NCBI RefSeq assembly: GCF_937873765.1
Contig: NZ_CALMZC010000013.1
Location: 62,001 to 126,000 of the forward strand
Direction: 5' to 3'
DNA from: an uncultured Thiothrix sp.
GTDB lineage: Bacteria > Pseudomonadota > Gammaproteobacteria > Thiotrichales > Thiotrichaceae
Length of the DNA stretch: 64,000 nucleotides
How positions within the stretch are numbered: position 1 is the stretch's first letter; the number at the start of each line of letters is the position of its first letter. The translations under genes and the position numbers were made by a program. The notes beneath the pieces are model-generated. The model was given only the letters and a program-made list of their open reading frames with translations. It searched no databases and was not told the origin of the DNA. Positions 1 to 10,953 of this stretch are shown one piece after another.

Positions 1-450
1 TTCGCCCTCAATCCGCCGTGATACACCCCCTGCTTTGGGGTTATTTGGCATTAAAACTAAATAGCGACCAGCTAGGCTAATATAGGTGGTGAGTGCCGCC
101 CCTTTATTGCCACGTTCTTCTTTATCGACTTGAATAAGGATTTCTTGGCCTTCACGCAGCATGTCTTTGATATTGACTTTGCTACCATTGCCGTATTTTC
201 TGACTGCTTCAGGATGATAACATTCCGGCGCAATTTCGCGGAAAGATAAGAAACCATGACGCTGTGCGCCGTAGTTAACAAAGGCTGCTTCAAGGCTCGG
301 TTCGATCCGAGTAATGACCCCTTTATAGATATTGGACTTTTTCTGTGCCCGAAATGGATGCTCGATATCCAAATCGTAGAGACGCTGGCCGTCTACCATT
401 GCGACCCGAATTTCCTCGGCTTGTGTCGCATTAATTAAAATTCTTTTCAT
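1..450 (-). CDS. rne: Ribonuclease E, N-terminal part (runs off left edge)
   Basis: The reverse strand reads [20 protein letters not shown] from an ATG at 450 and stays open for 150 codons to the window edge, where it is cut. This is the start of the RNase E/G catalytic half: the first residues of the RNase H-like part, then the S1 RNA-binding domain from about residue 35 ([19 protein letters not shown], then HGFLSF). RNase E is the endonuclease that starts mRNA decay and processes rRNA and tRNA at the inner membrane. The gene is divergent from rluC, as in many gammaproteobacteria, which favours rne over rng. The catalytic Asp residues and the degradosome scaffold lie outside the window, so RNase G is not fully excluded. 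Confidence 0.93.
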   Translation of the reverse strand, partial: MKRILINATQAEEIRVAMVDGQRLYDLDIEHPFRAQKKSNIYKGVITRIEPSLEAAFVNYGAQRHGFLSFREIAPECYHPEAVRKYGNGSKVNIKDMLREGQEILIQVDKEERGNKGAALTTYISLAGRYLVLMPNNPKAGGVSRRIEGE

Positions 451-1119
451 GTACTACACCACAAATGTGCAGTACCCGCTCAGCTTTTCCTATTCATGAA
501 GAAGTAGCCGGCAACAATAAGCCTGAAGATAAAAGCTATTAGCACCCATCCGAAGACTTTAAGTTCGGATTCTTAGGTGTAAACATGGGGAAAGTAAGGT
601 TTAGATCATCCCAGTGTGCTTTTATTACCTCTTAGTTGAATGCATCCTGTTGCTTGGTTGTCCAGTTAATGTCCCGTCCCGCTGGCAATTGCCCTAATCT
701 GAAATAAATTCAGATGAGACTAGGTTATTCTTAGTTAAGTCTATCAAAGCGATGACTTAACTCAGTGTTAGTTTCCTTCTCTAAAAACAGGCAGCGATGA
801 TAACAGGTAACTGCTATGTTAATTTACTTTCAGTAAACCCTACTGAAGGCGCTGCTCTCAGGTAAAGTCGTCTTTAGTTGCGACTTTACTTACACAAATT
901 CCACTTGGAATTTGATTGAATCATCCGGTTTTGAGTCCTATCATGCGTACCAGCATTGGCTTATAAATAAACCCGTCTGTCGGTAGGCAGAAACCACTAG
1001 GCTCAACGGTCAGACTTTTAAATCCATCTGTCCAGTAACCTAGCCTGAATATAGCAAGTTGGCTAATTGCATTCAATCGGATTCCCGACAATTAGCATAC
1101 TGAATAAGGCTTTTCTCAC
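451..1119 (-). promoter_or_regulatory. Structured rne leader / divergent rne-rluC regulatory region
   Basis: This 669-base stretch between the divergent rne and rluC has no convincing coding sequence but several perfect inverted repeats. They are 548-554 with 564-570 (ATCCGAA/TTCGGAT), 697-703 with 709-715 (ATCTGAA/TTCAGAT), 733-741 with 754-762 (AGTTAAGTC/GACTTAACT), 862-870 with 881-889 (GTAAAGTCG/CGACTTTAC) and 895-903 with 906-914. In Escherichia coli rne has a 361-nt leader whose hairpins bind RNase E and make the mRNA autoregulated. By analogy these hairpins would lie in the rne 5' UTR. I see no unambiguous promoter for either gene. Folding and autoregulation are inferred. Confidence 0.55.
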
Positions 1120-2061
1120 ATGTCAGTTGAATACTATACCGTGACTGCTAATGAAGCAGGACAGCGGATTGATAACTTTCTGTTAAAATATTTTAAGAAA
1201 GTTCCTAAAAGTGTCATCTATCGTATTGTTCGTAAAGGAGAAGTGCGCGTTGATAAAAAGCGCGTTAAACCCGAATACAAACTCGCTGAAGGTGAGCAAA
1301 TTCGCATTCCGCCAGTGCGTACTGAGTTAGAGCAACCCCGCGCTAGTGAGGCTTCAGAACAGCTTCTTGAGCGGATTGATCAAGCTATTTTGCACGAAGA
1401 TACGCATATTATTGTGGTGAATAAGCCAGCAGGTTTGCCCGTGCACGGTGGCAGTGGTGTTCCATTTGGTCTGATTGAAGCCTTTCGGCAATTGCGCCCA
1501 AATTTGCCCTTCGTGGAATTAGTGCATCGCTTGGATAAAGATACCAGTGGTCTGGTGATGTTGGCTAAGTCGCGTCCTGCATTAACTGCTTTACATCAAA
1601 TGCTCAAAGACGGCGCAATCGAAAAGCATTATAAAGCTTTAGTCCACGGGCGTTGGCAAGGTGGTAAGCGCCATATCACCTTGGACTTAAAGCGTGAAAA
1701 TAATTCTTACCAAAAGATGCAAGTGGCTGAAGAGGATGAAGAAGGGCAGACTGCAGAAAGTATTTTTAAGCCCATCTCTGCCTATGGCGATTGTACGTTG
1801 ATGGATGTGCAAATCCTCACGGGGCGTATGCATCAAATTCGCGTACAACTCGCGCATTTGGGTTATCCGATTTTGGGTGATGAGCGTTATGGTGATTTCA
1901 AATTAAATCGTGAATATCGTGAGGTGGGTGTGAAGCGTTTATGTTTACATGCAGCCAGCCTAGCCTGCTATTTTGAATTGAGTGGTCAGAAGCTGCAGTT
2001 TGAAGCACCGTTGCCTGAAGATATTAATCAGGTATTAAAAGCTTTAAAGGGGCAAAAATGA
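1120..2061 (+). CDS. rluC: 23S rRNA pseudouridine synthase RluC
   Basis: A 313-residue protein with an N-terminal S4 RNA-binding domain (about 17-65) and an RluA-family catalytic domain from about residue 90. The signature HRLDKDTSGL at 136-145 supplies the catalytic Asp139, and GRMHQIRVQ lies further on. RluC makes pseudouridines in 23S rRNA (955, 2504 and 2580 in E. coli). The S4 domain, the length and the divergent position next to rne point to RluC rather than RluA or RluD. AAGG lies about 10 nt before the ATG. The stop overlaps the start of the next gene by 4 bases, so the two are probably translationally coupled. Confidence 0.93.
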   Translation: MSVEYYTVTANEAGQRIDNFLLKYFKKVPKSVIYRIVRKGEVRVDKKRVKPEYKLAEGEQIRIPPVRTELEQPRASEASEQLLERIDQAILHEDTHIIVVNKPAGLPVHGGSGVPFGLIEAFRQLRPNLPFVELVHRLDKDTSGLVMLAKSRPALTALHQMLKDGAIEKHYKALVHGRWQGGKRHITLDLKRENNSYQKMQVAEEDEEGQTAESIFKPISAYGDCTLMDVQILTGRMHQIRVQLAHLGYPILGDERYGDFKLNREYREVGVKRLCLHAASLACYFELSGQKLQFEAPLPEDINQVLKALKGQK

Positions 2062-2717
2062 AAACCAAACCTTATGAGCTGTTGATCTTTGATTGGGATG
2101 GAACGCTGATTGATTCAGCAGCGCATATCGTCAACTGTATTCACTTAGTGCATAACAAAGTAGGCTTAGACGTACGCAGTGATCTTGAAATCCGTAATAT
2201 TATTGGCCTTGGCTTAGAAGAGTCTTTTCAGACTTTGCATCCGCAAGCAGCATATACGCAGATTCAAGCGGCGGCACATGAATATAAACAGCAATTCTTT
2301 TTGCATAATCGCCAAGTCAGTGAGCTATTTGCAGGCGCCCGTGAGACTTTAGATGCACTGGAGCGCCAAGGCTATTTATTAGCAATTGCCACTGGTAAAT
2401 CGCGTCAAGGCTTAAATCAGGTGTTAGCTGAAACTCAATTAAAAGCTCTTTTCCCTATTACTCGTTGTGCCGATGAGACACGCTCTAAACCACACCCTCT
2501 GATGCTGGAAGAGATTTTGGCTGAATATAATCTGCCCGCATCAGCAGCCTTAATGATTGGGGATACGGAATATGATCTACAGATGGCGCATACGATTCAA
2601 ATGCATGCAGCGGGTGTGAGTTACGGTGTACATGGGCGTGAGCGTTTAGTAGCTTTGAATCCGCGTGTTTGTCTAGAGGATATTCGTGAGTTGCCTGCTT
2701 GGTTAGCGTCTTTATAG
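2058..2717 (+). CDS. HAD-family phosphatase (phosphoglycolate phosphatase-like)
   Basis: A 219-residue haloacid-dehalogenase-superfamily hydrolase. Motif I is FDWDGTLID at 11-19, with nucleophile Asp12 and acid/base Asp14. Motif II is the Thr of IATGKS, and motif IV is GDTEYD near residue 177. The cap follows motif I, the subfamily-I layout of Gph and PGMB-type phosphatases. The gene overlaps rluC by ATGA. A HAD phosphatase directly after rluC is a known arrangement in pseudomonads and relatives. The substrate cannot be told from the sequence; phosphoglycolate or another small sugar phosphate is likely. Confidence 0.88.
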   Translation: MKTKPYELLIFDWDGTLIDSAAHIVNCIHLVHNKVGLDVRSDLEIRNIIGLGLEESFQTLHPQAAYTQIQAAAHEYKQQFFLHNRQVSELFAGARETLDALERQGYLLAIATGKSRQGLNQVLAETQLKALFPITRCADETRSKPHPLMLEEILAEYNLPASAALMIGDTEYDLQMAHTIQMHAAGVSYGVHGRERLVALNPRVCLEDIRELPAWLASL

Positions 2718-2741
2718 ATTGATAGGCTAAGACGACCGGCT

Positions 2742-3488
2742 TCAAGCTTCCGGTTCCCAACGCGATAAGTCAATATTGGGATCAGCTTGCCAAGTAGCCG
2801 TAAACGGAGTGTACAAATGACTTTCCAAAATACGTACAAACTGAGTGCGGCTAATAGTTTCCGCTCCCATGCTCATGAGATAGGGATTTGCCATTTGGCA
2901 ATCAATCAAGGTAAAACCCCAAGTTTTTAAATGATAGGCAAGAGCGACTAAGGCCATTTTGGACGTATCGGGGGCGCGACTAAACATCGATTCCCCGCAA
3001 AATACCCCACCACTGGCAACTCCGTATAAGCCACCCAGTAATTCCTTACCACTGGTGTCATAGATTTCTACTGAATGCGCCCAACCTGCTAAATGCAAGC
3101 GACAATAGGCAGCATGCATATCATCGGTAATCCAAGTGCTATTAGTATAATTGCGTGGCGCAGAGCAAGCACGGACGACGGCAGAAAAGTTGCGGTCGAA
3201 GTGTACTTGATAGCCTTTATTGCGTATGGATTTGCGTAGGCTACGGGTAATGCGGATTTTGTGTGGGTAGAGCACTGCACGGGGGTTAGGACTCCACCAA
3301 TAGATCGGTTCACGCGGACCAAACCATGGGAAAATGCCATGCTGATAAGCATTTACCAAGCGTTTTAAACTTAAATCTCCACCGACGGCTAATAAGCCAT
3401 TCGGCTCATCCCACGCTTGATCGACCGGAGGAAACGCTTCTTCCGGTCGGTTAGGATTCAAAAGGTGTAAGCGCAGTTGACGCGTCAT
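2742..3488 (-). CDS. aat: Leucyl/phenylalanyl-tRNA--protein transferase
   Basis: A 248-residue Aat-family protein. It contains the family blocks FPPVDQAWDEPNGLLAVGGD, YQHGIFPWF and WWSPNPRAVL near the N terminus and YGVASGGVFCGESMFS in the GNAT-like domain. Aat moves Leu or Phe from aminoacyl-tRNA onto N-terminal Arg or Lys of proteins, marking them for ClpS/ClpAP degradation under the N-end rule. It lies 12 bases after trxB on the same strand, so the two are probably one transcript. The aat/trxB neighbourhood is also seen in E. coli, there with cydDC between them. It converges on the HAD gene with a 24-base gap. Confidence 0.95.
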   Translation of the reverse strand: MTRQLRLHLLNPNRPEEAFPPVDQAWDEPNGLLAVGGDLSLKRLVNAYQHGIFPWFGPREPIYWWSPNPRAVLYPHKIRITRSLRKSIRNKGYQVHFDRNFSAVVRACSAPRNYTNSTWITDDMHAAYCRLHLAGWAHSVEIYDTSGKELLGGLYGVASGGVFCGESMFSRAPDTSKMALVALAYHLKTWGFTLIDCQMANPYLMSMGAETISRTQFVRILESHLYTPFTATWQADPNIDLSRWEPEA

Positions 3489-3500
3489 AGGTTTAGTTAA

Positions 3501-4475
<975 letters not shown>

Positions 4476-4642
4476 TCATTTTTTTATAGGCTAGCCGAGG
4501 GCTGCCGAAATAATTAGCCTAATCCTAAGGCAGGCCGAGTATAGGGTAAAGTAGTAAACCAATTTGTATCTTTCAAGCCAGACAGAACGGGCTATACTTT
4601 TAGCTGGCTAAGCTGTTGAAAAGAATTAAGGAAGCAGGTGAC

Positions 4643-7177
4643 TTGAGCAAGGATAAAATTAAACTCAACCAGCGCAAGCGTGTCAGTTTGCAGCAGGCCT
4701 CAATAATCGTCTTTATGGGGATCGCAGCAGTATTGCTGCTGGCCTTGGTTTCATATGATGCTAAAGATCCCGGACCTTTTGTCCACAATAATAGCGGGAT
4801 TAGTGTCGGCATGTGCAAAAACCTCGCCGGCTGTAAGGGCGCATGGTTAGCCAATTTTCTTTATGGTTTATTGGGTTATTTCGCTTATGCAGTTCCCGTT
4901 GTGCTGGTCGCGATGGGTTTAACGGCTTTCCGTTATCCTAAGCATTTGCGTACTCCAGCCAATCCCATTGGTGGCTTGAATGATGTGATTACGATCGTGG
5001 GTGCAGTGCTCACTTTAGTCGCAGGTAGTGGCTTAGCGCACATGCTCTTTACTCCTTATCCGTATGGGATTGGCGGCGGTATTCTTGGCTCAGTTGTTGC
5101 CAGTGGCCTATTAGGTACTTTCCTTGGTTTCTTTGGAACTTTGTTAGTGCTTTTATCCCTATTTTTAGGGGGGTTGACCGTTGTTGCAGATATTTCTTGG
5201 GGGGAGGTGACTGAAAAAGTCGGCGATTTCATGCTAAATATCTTTGAAAAAGCCCAAGGAATTAAAGATAAACATGGCTCGACGATGGTAACCGCCTCTG
5301 GTACGACCTTAAGTGTGGGCAAAGATTTATTAAAGTCGAGCGGCGAGTCCGTTAGTAAAATAGGTGGGCTGCTCGGCAAGGTCTCTGCTTTGCAGGGCAT
5401 AAAAGAACAGGTGACTGGCAAACGCACGCCTTTAGACAATGATCTGTATACCCATGATCCACTTTTTAATGAGGAAAAGGTGGATAAGCAGGAGGCATTT
5501 TCTGCTAATACTGAGAAAGTCAGTAAAGTTTTAGATACACCTCTCATTACACCTGCGAATGAAGTGATTGAGGAAAAAGCTCCACGAGTACGCACTGTCG
5601 CGGCTGAGACCACTGTACGAGATAATGTATTAGCCGATGCTGCTTATACATTGAATCCTGAAAGTTCGGTAACTTTGCCGCGCTTGTCTTTATTAAATCC
5701 ACCACCTTCGCCTAAAGATCGGGTACGTCAATCTAAAGAAGCCTTAGATTTGCTATCCTCACGCTTAGTCGAGTCTTTAGGACATTATGGAGTCAGGGAT
5801 ACTACAGTCGTTGCTTGCGAGCCGGGGCCTGTGATCACTCGTTTTGAGCTGCAATTACCGGATGGCACTAAGGCTAGTAAAATTTCAGGTTTAGCCAATG
5901 ACCTCGCGCGCAATATGTGTGTATCTAGCGTGCGGGTGGTCGAAGTTATTCCGGGGCGGCCAACCATCGGTGTGGAAGTCCCCAATGATAAGCGTGATGT
6001 AGTCACGATTAGCGAATTGATTGAGTCGCGAGTCTATCAAAAAAGCGTTTCACCGCTTACTTTGGCCTTGGGTAAAGACATTGCGGGTAATTCAGTGGTC
6101 GCGGATTTAGCACGGATGCCGCATTTATTGGTGGCTGGTACAACGGGTTCTGGTAAGTCGGTGGCCGTGAATGCGATGCTCTTAAGCTTGCTGTATAAGG
6201 CTACGCCGGAGCAGGTGCGCTTGATTCTGATTGACCCAAAAATGCTGGAATTGAGTAGTTATGAGAATATTCCACATTTGTTAGCACCCGTTGTGACTGA
6301 CATGAAGGATGCGGCAAACGCCTTGCGTTGGTGTGTGGCGGAGATGGAGCGCCGCTATCTGCTGATGTCGAAGCTTAAAGTGCGCAATATCAACGGCTTT
6401 AATACGAAAATTGAAGAAGCACAAGCACGCGGTGAACAGATTGCGGATCCGCTGTTTGATCCGTCCAAATCTTTAGAAATGAAGCCAGAGCCTTTGCAGC
6501 CCTTACCTTATATCGTGATTGTCATCGACGAGTTCGCAGACATGATGATGGTGGTGGGTAAAAAGGTGGAGGAGTTGATTGCACGTTTGGCGCAAAAAGC
6601 TCGTGCGGCGGGTGTTCATTTGATTCTAGCCACGCAACGCCCATCAGTGGATGTGATTACTGGCTTAATTAAAGCGAATATTCCTTCACGGATTGCGTTC
6701 CAAGTTTCTACTAAAATTGATTCGCGGACGATTTTAGATCAGGGCGGTGCGGATCAATTACTGGGGTATGGGGATATGTTGTATATGCCGCCCGGTACTT
6801 CGATTCCACAGCGCGTGCATGGCGCTTTAGTCACTGACCAAGAAGTAGAGGATGTCGCCACTTATCTCAAACAGCAGCGGGAACCTGACTACATTGTTGG
6901 TGTCCTAGCTGATACAGACGGTGGAATGGATGCAGCTATTCCGGGCTTAGAGCCTCTAGATAGTGGCGAGGAAGCGGATCCCCTCTATGATGAGGCGGTA
7001 AAGGTCGTCACTGAGTCGCGGCGGGCTTCGATTTCTTATTTACAACGACGTTTAAAAGTGGGCTATAACCGTGCGGCGCGCATGATTGAAGACATGGAGA
7101 TTGCTGGTGTCGTCAGTGCTGTCCTGCCGAATGGAACTCGTGATGTGTTAGCGCCACCACCGGTTGATGATTATTAA
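4643..7177 (+). CDS. ftsK: DNA translocase FtsK
   Basis: About 844 residues from the TTG at 4643. Four membrane segments in the first 200 residues anchor the septal domain. A linker of about 200 residues, much shorter than in E. coli, leads to the alpha, beta and gamma motor domains. Walker A GTTGSGKS is at about 499-506, Walker B is VIVIDEFAD, and the C-terminal winged helix (gamma, about the last 65 residues) should read KOPS sites. FtsK pumps DNA at the division septum and activates XerCD at dif. The TTG at 4643 follows AAGGAAG (4628-4634) by 8 nt, so I prefer it to the in-frame TTG at 4616. LolA and RarA follow, as in E. coli. Confidence 0.95.
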   Translation: MSKDKIKLNQRKRVSLQQASIIVFMGIAAVLLLALVSYDAKDPGPFVHNNSGISVGMCKNLAGCKGAWLANFLYGLLGYFAYAVPVVLVAMGLTAFRYPKHLRTPANPIGGLNDVITIVGAVLTLVAGSGLAHMLFTPYPYGIGGGILGSVVASGLLGTFLGFFGTLLVLLSLFLGGLTVVADISWGEVTEKVGDFMLNIFEKAQGIKDKHGSTMVTASGTTLSVGKDLLKSSGESVSKIGGLLGKVSALQGIKEQVTGKRTPLDNDLYTHDPLFNEEKVDKQEAFSANTEKVSKVLDTPLITPANEVIEEKAPRVRTVAAETTVRDNVLADAAYTLNPESSVTLPRLSLLNPPPSPKDRVRQSKEALDLLSSRLVESLGHYGVRDTTVVACEPGPVITRFELQLPDGTKASKISGLANDLARNMCVSSVRVVEVIPGRPTIGVEVPNDKRDVVTISELIESRVYQKSVSPLTLALGKDIAGNSVVADLARMPHLLVAGTTGSGKSVAVNAMLLSLLYKATPEQVRLILIDPKMLELSSYENIPHLLAPVVTDMKDAANALRWCVAEMERRYLLMSKLKVRNINGFNTKIEEAQARGEQIADPLFDPSKSLEMKPEPLQPLPYIVIVIDEFADMMMVVGKKVEELIARLAQKARAAGVHLILATQRPSVDVITGLIKANIPSRIAFQVSTKIDSRTILDQGGADQLLGYGDMLYMPPGTSIPQRVHGALVTDQEVEDVATYLKQQREPDYIVGVLADTDGGMDAAIPGLEPLDSGEEADPLYDEAVKVVTESRRASISYLQRRLKVGYNRAARMIEDMEIAGVVSAVLPNGTRDVLAPPPVDDY

Positions 7178-7204
7178 ATTAAAATTAGGATTTTGTTGAA
7201 GTTT

Positions 7205-7879
7205 ATGATGAAAAAATTAGTAGCAACCGTATTTTTGGTAGCTGGTTTAATCCAAGGTGTACAGGCTGAGTCGGATGCAGTACCTGCTACCGGTGGGCAA
7301 GCTGCGACAGTGAGCGATGGCCGTTCTCGCTTAAACCAATTTTTTACCACGGTTAACTCCATGCAGTCTGGTTTTGTGCAAGAAGTTTACGACGATAAAG
7401 GGAAACTGAAGCAAAACTCGAAAGGGACTGTTTATCTCTCACGTCCCGGTAAATTTCGTTGGGAATATGCTGCCCCTGAGTCGCATCAAATTGTGGCAGA
7501 TGGCAAAAATGTCTGGGTTTATGATGTGGAGCTGGATCAAGTGACCGTAAAACCCATGACGCAAGCCTTATCCGCCGCACCCGTAGGAATGCTGTTAAAT
7601 AAGCAGCCCGTCGAGCAGCAATTTGCGGTTGAGCCGATGGAAGCTGAAAACAGCAAATTATCTTGGTTCCGCTTAAAGCCGCATAAGAAAGACTCTGATT
7701 TCACTACGATGGATTTGGGTATGAGTGATCAGGGTATTCAAGAAATGGTGTTAGGTGATAAGTTCGGCCAACAAACTTATATCCATTTCCAAGGCATGAA
7801 ATTGGATGTGAATATTGATACCTCACGCTTTAAATTCACACCACCTGCCAATGTGGATGTGATTGGCAAACCCTCCTAA
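7205..7879 (+). CDS. lolA: Outer-membrane lipoprotein carrier protein LolA
   Basis: About 224 residues. The Sec signal peptide begins MMKKLVATVFLVAGLIQGVQ and ends with a cleavage site after Ala (VQA/ES). The mature part has LolA-family blocks: a Phe-rich start (LNQFFTTVNSMQSGFVQEV), GTVYLSRPGKFRWEY, IVADGKNVWVYD and a C-terminal DLGM...F/FK/F strand. LolA carries lipoproteins across the periplasm from LolCDE to LolB. It lies 27 bases after ftsK and just before rarA. ATG 7205 gives the cleanest signal peptide. A TTG at 7196 has a better-spaced AGGA and cannot be excluded. Confidence 0.92.
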   Translation: MMKKLVATVFLVAGLIQGVQAESDAVPATGGQAATVSDGRSRLNQFFTTVNSMQSGFVQEVYDDKGKLKQNSKGTVYLSRPGKFRWEYAAPESHQIVADGKNVWVYDVELDQVTVKPMTQALSAAPVGMLLNKQPVEQQFAVEPMEAENSKLSWFRLKPHKKDSDFTTMDLGMSDQGIQEMVLGDKFGQQTYIHFQGMKLDVNIDTSRFKFTPPANVDVIGKPS

Positions 7880-7885
7880 ACTTTG

Positions 7886-9178
7886 ATGACGACTGCCTTC
7901 ACTCCTTTAGCGGAGCGGATGCGTCCGCAAACGCTCGCAACTTACGTGGGGCAGGCGCATTTACTCGCTAAGGGCAAGCCTTTACGTCGTGCCCTTGAAG
8001 AGGGTTATCTGCATTCGATGCTGTTCTGGGGGCCACCCGGAACGGGCAAAACTACCCTAGCGCGCTTAATTGCTCATTACTGGCAAGCAGAGTTTTTAAC
8101 GTTGTCGGCTGTCTTGTCGGGTGTAAAAGAGATTCGGGCGGCAGTCGAAGTGGCCCAAGACAATCGTGAGCAACTGGGTAAAGCCACGGTACTATTCGTG
8201 GATGAAGTGCATCGTTTTAATAAAGCGCAACAAGATGCGTTCTTGCCACATATTGAGTCGGGCGTGCTGATCTTTATTGGTGCTACCACCGAAAATCCTT
8301 CCTTTGAGCTAAATAATGCGCTGCTTTCGCGGGTGCGGACTTATGTGTTACGCAGTTTAAGTACTGATGATATTCGCGCTATTTTGCAGCAGGCTTTGCA
8401 TGATCAGAAGCAGGGTTTGGGTGCACGTGATTTAAGTTTAAGTACCACAGCTTTAGAACAACTGGTCTTAATGGCCGATGGTGATGCGCGGCGGGCTTTA
8501 GGCTGGCTGGAAATGGCTGCTGATTTGGCCGAAGAAACTGAGCAAGGTTTAGTGATTAGCGATGCTACTGTGCAAGAGGTAGCTAGTGGTTCTTTGCGGC
8601 GCTTCGATAAAGGAGGGGATTTATTTTACGAGCAGATTTCAGCTTTGCATAAAGCGGTACGTGGTACTGATCCTGATGCGGCTTTGTATTGGTTTTGTCG
8701 GATGCTTGATGGGGGCTGTGATCCTTTGTATATAGCGCGGCGGATCGTGCGTATGGCTTCAGAGGATATTGGCAATGCTGATCCGCGTGGTTTGCAGCTA
8801 GCACTTAATGCTTGGGATGCGTATGAGCGCTTAGGCAGCCCTGAAGGGGAGTTGATGCTGGCGCAAGCGGTGGTTTATTTAGCTTGTGCGCCCAAAAGTA
8901 ATGCGACTTATAGTGCTTTTAAGCAAGCGATGCAGGATGCTAAGCAGTCGGGCTCATTAGAAGTACCCATGCATTTGCGTAATGCACCCACTAAGCTGAT
9001 GAAATCCATGGACTACGGCAAAGGCTATCGCTATGCCCATGATGAAGCGAATGCCTATGCTAGTGGTGAAAATTATTTCCCTGAAGCACTCCAAGGTCAG
9101 CGTTACTACCAACCTGTTGAGCGCGGCTTAGAGTTAAAAATTCGCCAGAAATTAGCAAGCCTACGAGGTAAAATTTAA
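7886..9178 (+). CDS. rarA: Replication-associated recombination protein A (AAA+ ATPase)
   Basis: About 430 residues. AAA+ module with Walker A GPPGTGKT at 49-56, Walker [10 protein letters not shown], sensor-1 GATTENPSF, and the Arg-finger region [10 protein letters not shown]. The clamp-loader-like C-terminal domain includes [18 protein letters not shown] and SEDIGNADP. RarA (MgsA) acts at stalled replication forks and interacts with SSB. It starts 6 bases after the lolA stop. In E. coli serS follows; here a phosphatase gene converges on it with a 4-base overlap. ATG 7886 is preferred over the adjacent TTG. Confidence 0.95.
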   Translation: MTTAFTPLAERMRPQTLATYVGQAHLLAKGKPLRRALEEGYLHSMLFWGPPGTGKTTLARLIAHYWQAEFLTLSAVLSGVKEIRAAVEVAQDNREQLGKATVLFVDEVHRFNKAQQDAFLPHIESGVLIFIGATTENPSFELNNALLSRVRTYVLRSLSTDDIRAILQQALHDQKQGLGARDLSLSTTALEQLVLMADGDARRALGWLEMAADLAEETEQGLVISDATVQEVASGSLRRFDKGGDLFYEQISALHKAVRGTDPDAALYWFCRMLDGGCDPLYIARRIVRMASEDIGNADPRGLQLALNAWDAYERLGSPEGELMLAQAVVYLACAPKSNATYSAFKQAMQDAKQSGSLEVPMHLRNAPTKLMKSMDYGKGYRYAHDEANAYASGENYFPEALQGQRYYQPVERGLELKIRQKLASLRGKI

Positions 9179-9948
9179 GCTGTTTGGTAGTTTAAGCTCT
9201 GCAACAATTGCTGATGCAGCTCTTTACTCGCGGCTGCTAAGACAGTAGTACTACTTAAACTCAATGGTTTACCCTGTAAGTCCGTAAACACACCACCTGC
9301 TTCATTCACAATGACTGACAAAGCAGCTATATCTAGTACATTCACATCGGATTCGACAATCATATCCACTTTACCACTGGCTAGTAGATGGTAATGTAGG
9401 AAATCACCGTAACCCCGAATGCGTTGCACTTGTGTGATAAGCTTACCTAAATTTCCCCAACTAGCGCTAGCCGCTAAAGAAGCTATATTGCCTAAAGACA
9501 AAGCTGACTGATTGATTTCAGTATAGCCACTGACTTTAATCGGTTGTTGATTGAGATAAGCACCTTGCCCCTGTTCGGCATAAGCCATTTCGTTAAAGGC
9601 GGGAGCATTCGATACGCCTAAAATCAGCTCCGAACCTTTCATTAAAGCAATTTGTGTAGAAAACATCGGATAGCGGCGCACAAAGCTTTTCGTGCCATCA
9701 ATCGGGTCGATCAGCCAAGTATATTCCGCATCAGGATTGGTTTTGCCGGTTTCCTCACCAAAAAAGCCATGTTCTGGAAAGCGTTCTAGAATAATTTTCT
9801 TAATCGCTTGTTCTGCTTCAAGATCAGCAATCGTGACGGGTGATTGGTCTGCTTTGATCTCAACGGCAAATTTGCCATGATAATAATGCAGAATGATTTC
9901 TTGGGCAGCATACGCGGCTTCTAAGGCAGTTTGGAGGAACGGGCTCAT
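9175..9948 (-). CDS. Inositol-monophosphatase-family phosphatase (HisN-like)
   Basis: A 257-residue Li-sensitive, Mg-dependent phosphatase. Metal ligands are visible in GFFGEETG (61-68, Glu65/Glu66), [12 protein letters not shown] (78-89, DPIDGT at 81-86) and the later [20 protein letters not shown]. This family includes inositol-1-phosphatase (SuhB), CysQ and the HisN histidinol-phosphatase. The Phe after DPIDGT and the overall pattern look more HisN-like than SuhB-like, but the substrate is uncertain. It stands alone, tail-to-tail with rarA by 4 bases, with no histidine genes nearby. Confidence 0.85.
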   Translation of the reverse strand: MSPFLQTALEAAYAAQEIILHYYHGKFAVEIKADQSPVTIADLEAEQAIKKIILERFPEHGFFGEETGKTNPDAEYTWLIDPIDGTKSFVRRYPMFSTQIALMKGSELILGVSNAPAFNEMAYAEQGQGAYLNQQPIKVSGYTEINQSALSLGNIASLAASASWGNLGKLITQVQRIRGYGDFLHYHLLASGKVDMIVESDVNVLDIAALSVIVNEAGGVFTDLQGKPLSLSSTTVLAAASKELHQQLLQSLNYQTA

Positions 9949-10030
9949 AAGTTAATTTGGTTTCGTTTTCATTTAGTCAAAAGAGGGCGTCATTCAGCAG
10001 GATTAACCAGCACGAGTCAAGTCTCACGCC

Positions 10031-10882
10031 TCAAGTTAAGAGCTTTTGAATATGTTCATGCATGCATTGTGCCGTTGCTGCCCAATTTTGCTCGAGCATG
10101 ATGGCATGACCGGCATTGACCCAAGTTAAGGGGCAGCAATACGTACCTGCCGTCCAATGCACTACACTGGCAGGCACTAAACGATCATGGCGTGCTCCAA
10201 GCACAGCGAGTGGCGTTTGCTTAATCCGTGAGACAAACGGCAAGTTTACATTCATATCCCAGAGCAAGCGCATCGACTCAGGGTGGGTATGTTTAAACCA
10301 AGTTTGTAGATTCTCATCGCTGACAGGATGGTAAAACAGTACATCGCGGGTAAATTGCAGATCAGTTTGCTCTGGTTGACTATAAATCCGTGCCATTTTC
10401 ATCGCCAACAGTGGATTCGTCCAAGTGCTAATCATGGAAACTGGCATCATGCCTTGTGGGGGGACGCTACAGGCTAAGAGAGCAGCAGGGGCGCGATATT
10501 CTGATAAATAACGCTGCACCACCATCCCGCCCATTGAATGTCCAACGAGTACGGGTTCTTTACCGGTTTGAGTTTGAATATGCAGGACGGTTTGGCGTAA
10601 ATCCTCGACAAAATCAACTAACCCAATCCGATTAATCGGCTTATCGCTGGGTGAATGGCCATGCCCGCGCAAACTCAAGGCATAAGCTTGATAACCTTGC
10701 GCCGCGAACCAGTTTAAAAAATACACATCCCAAATCCAAGCTGCACTTAAAATACCGTGCACAAATAAAAGCGGCTGGCCTTGAGGCTGAGTAGAGCGCT
10801 GAATGATTTCTAAATCCATCTTGAATCGTCCGCTGGCTACAGAAGTAGGCTGCAATTCAACAGGAATACCTGTGAGTGTCAA
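10031..10882 (-). CDS. Alpha/beta hydrolase
   Basis: A 283-residue alpha/beta-hydrolase-fold protein. The oxyanion-hole block LLFVHGILSAAWIWD is near 38-52, the nucleophile elbow GHSMGG has Ser116, the acid is likely the Asp of GARHDRLVP, and the catalytic His is in NAGHAIMLEQ near the C terminus. No signal peptide is seen, so it is probably cytoplasmic. The substrate is unknown. It is transcribed away from the Tas-like reductase with about 70 bases between them. The TTG at 10882 has no obvious ribosome site; an internal ATG at 10819 (MDLEIIQRS) is a plausible alternative start. Confidence 0.85.
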   Translation of the reverse strand: MTLTGIPVELQPTSVASGRFKMDLEIIQRSTQPQGQPLLFVHGILSAAWIWDVYFLNWFAAQGYQAYALSLRGHGHSPSDKPINRIGLVDFVEDLRQTVLHIQTQTGKEPVLVGHSMGGMVVQRYLSEYRAPAALLACSVPPQGMMPVSMISTWTNPLLAMKMARIYSQPEQTDLQFTRDVLFYHPVSDENLQTWFKHTHPESMRLLWDMNVNLPFVSRIKQTPLAVLGARHDRLVPASVVHWTAGTYCCPLTWVNAGHAIMLEQNWAATAQCMHEHIQKLLT

Positions 10883-10953
10883 GGGTTTCCAAGCGAGTTG
10901 GTCGAATTGAGTTATACTGATGGGTTAAAATAACCAGCACACAGGAGCCGTTG

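Noticed and set aside
4616..4642. The longer ftsK start at TTG 4616
   Set aside because: AAGGAAG at 4628-4634 is correctly placed for TTG 4643, while 4616 has no ribosome site.
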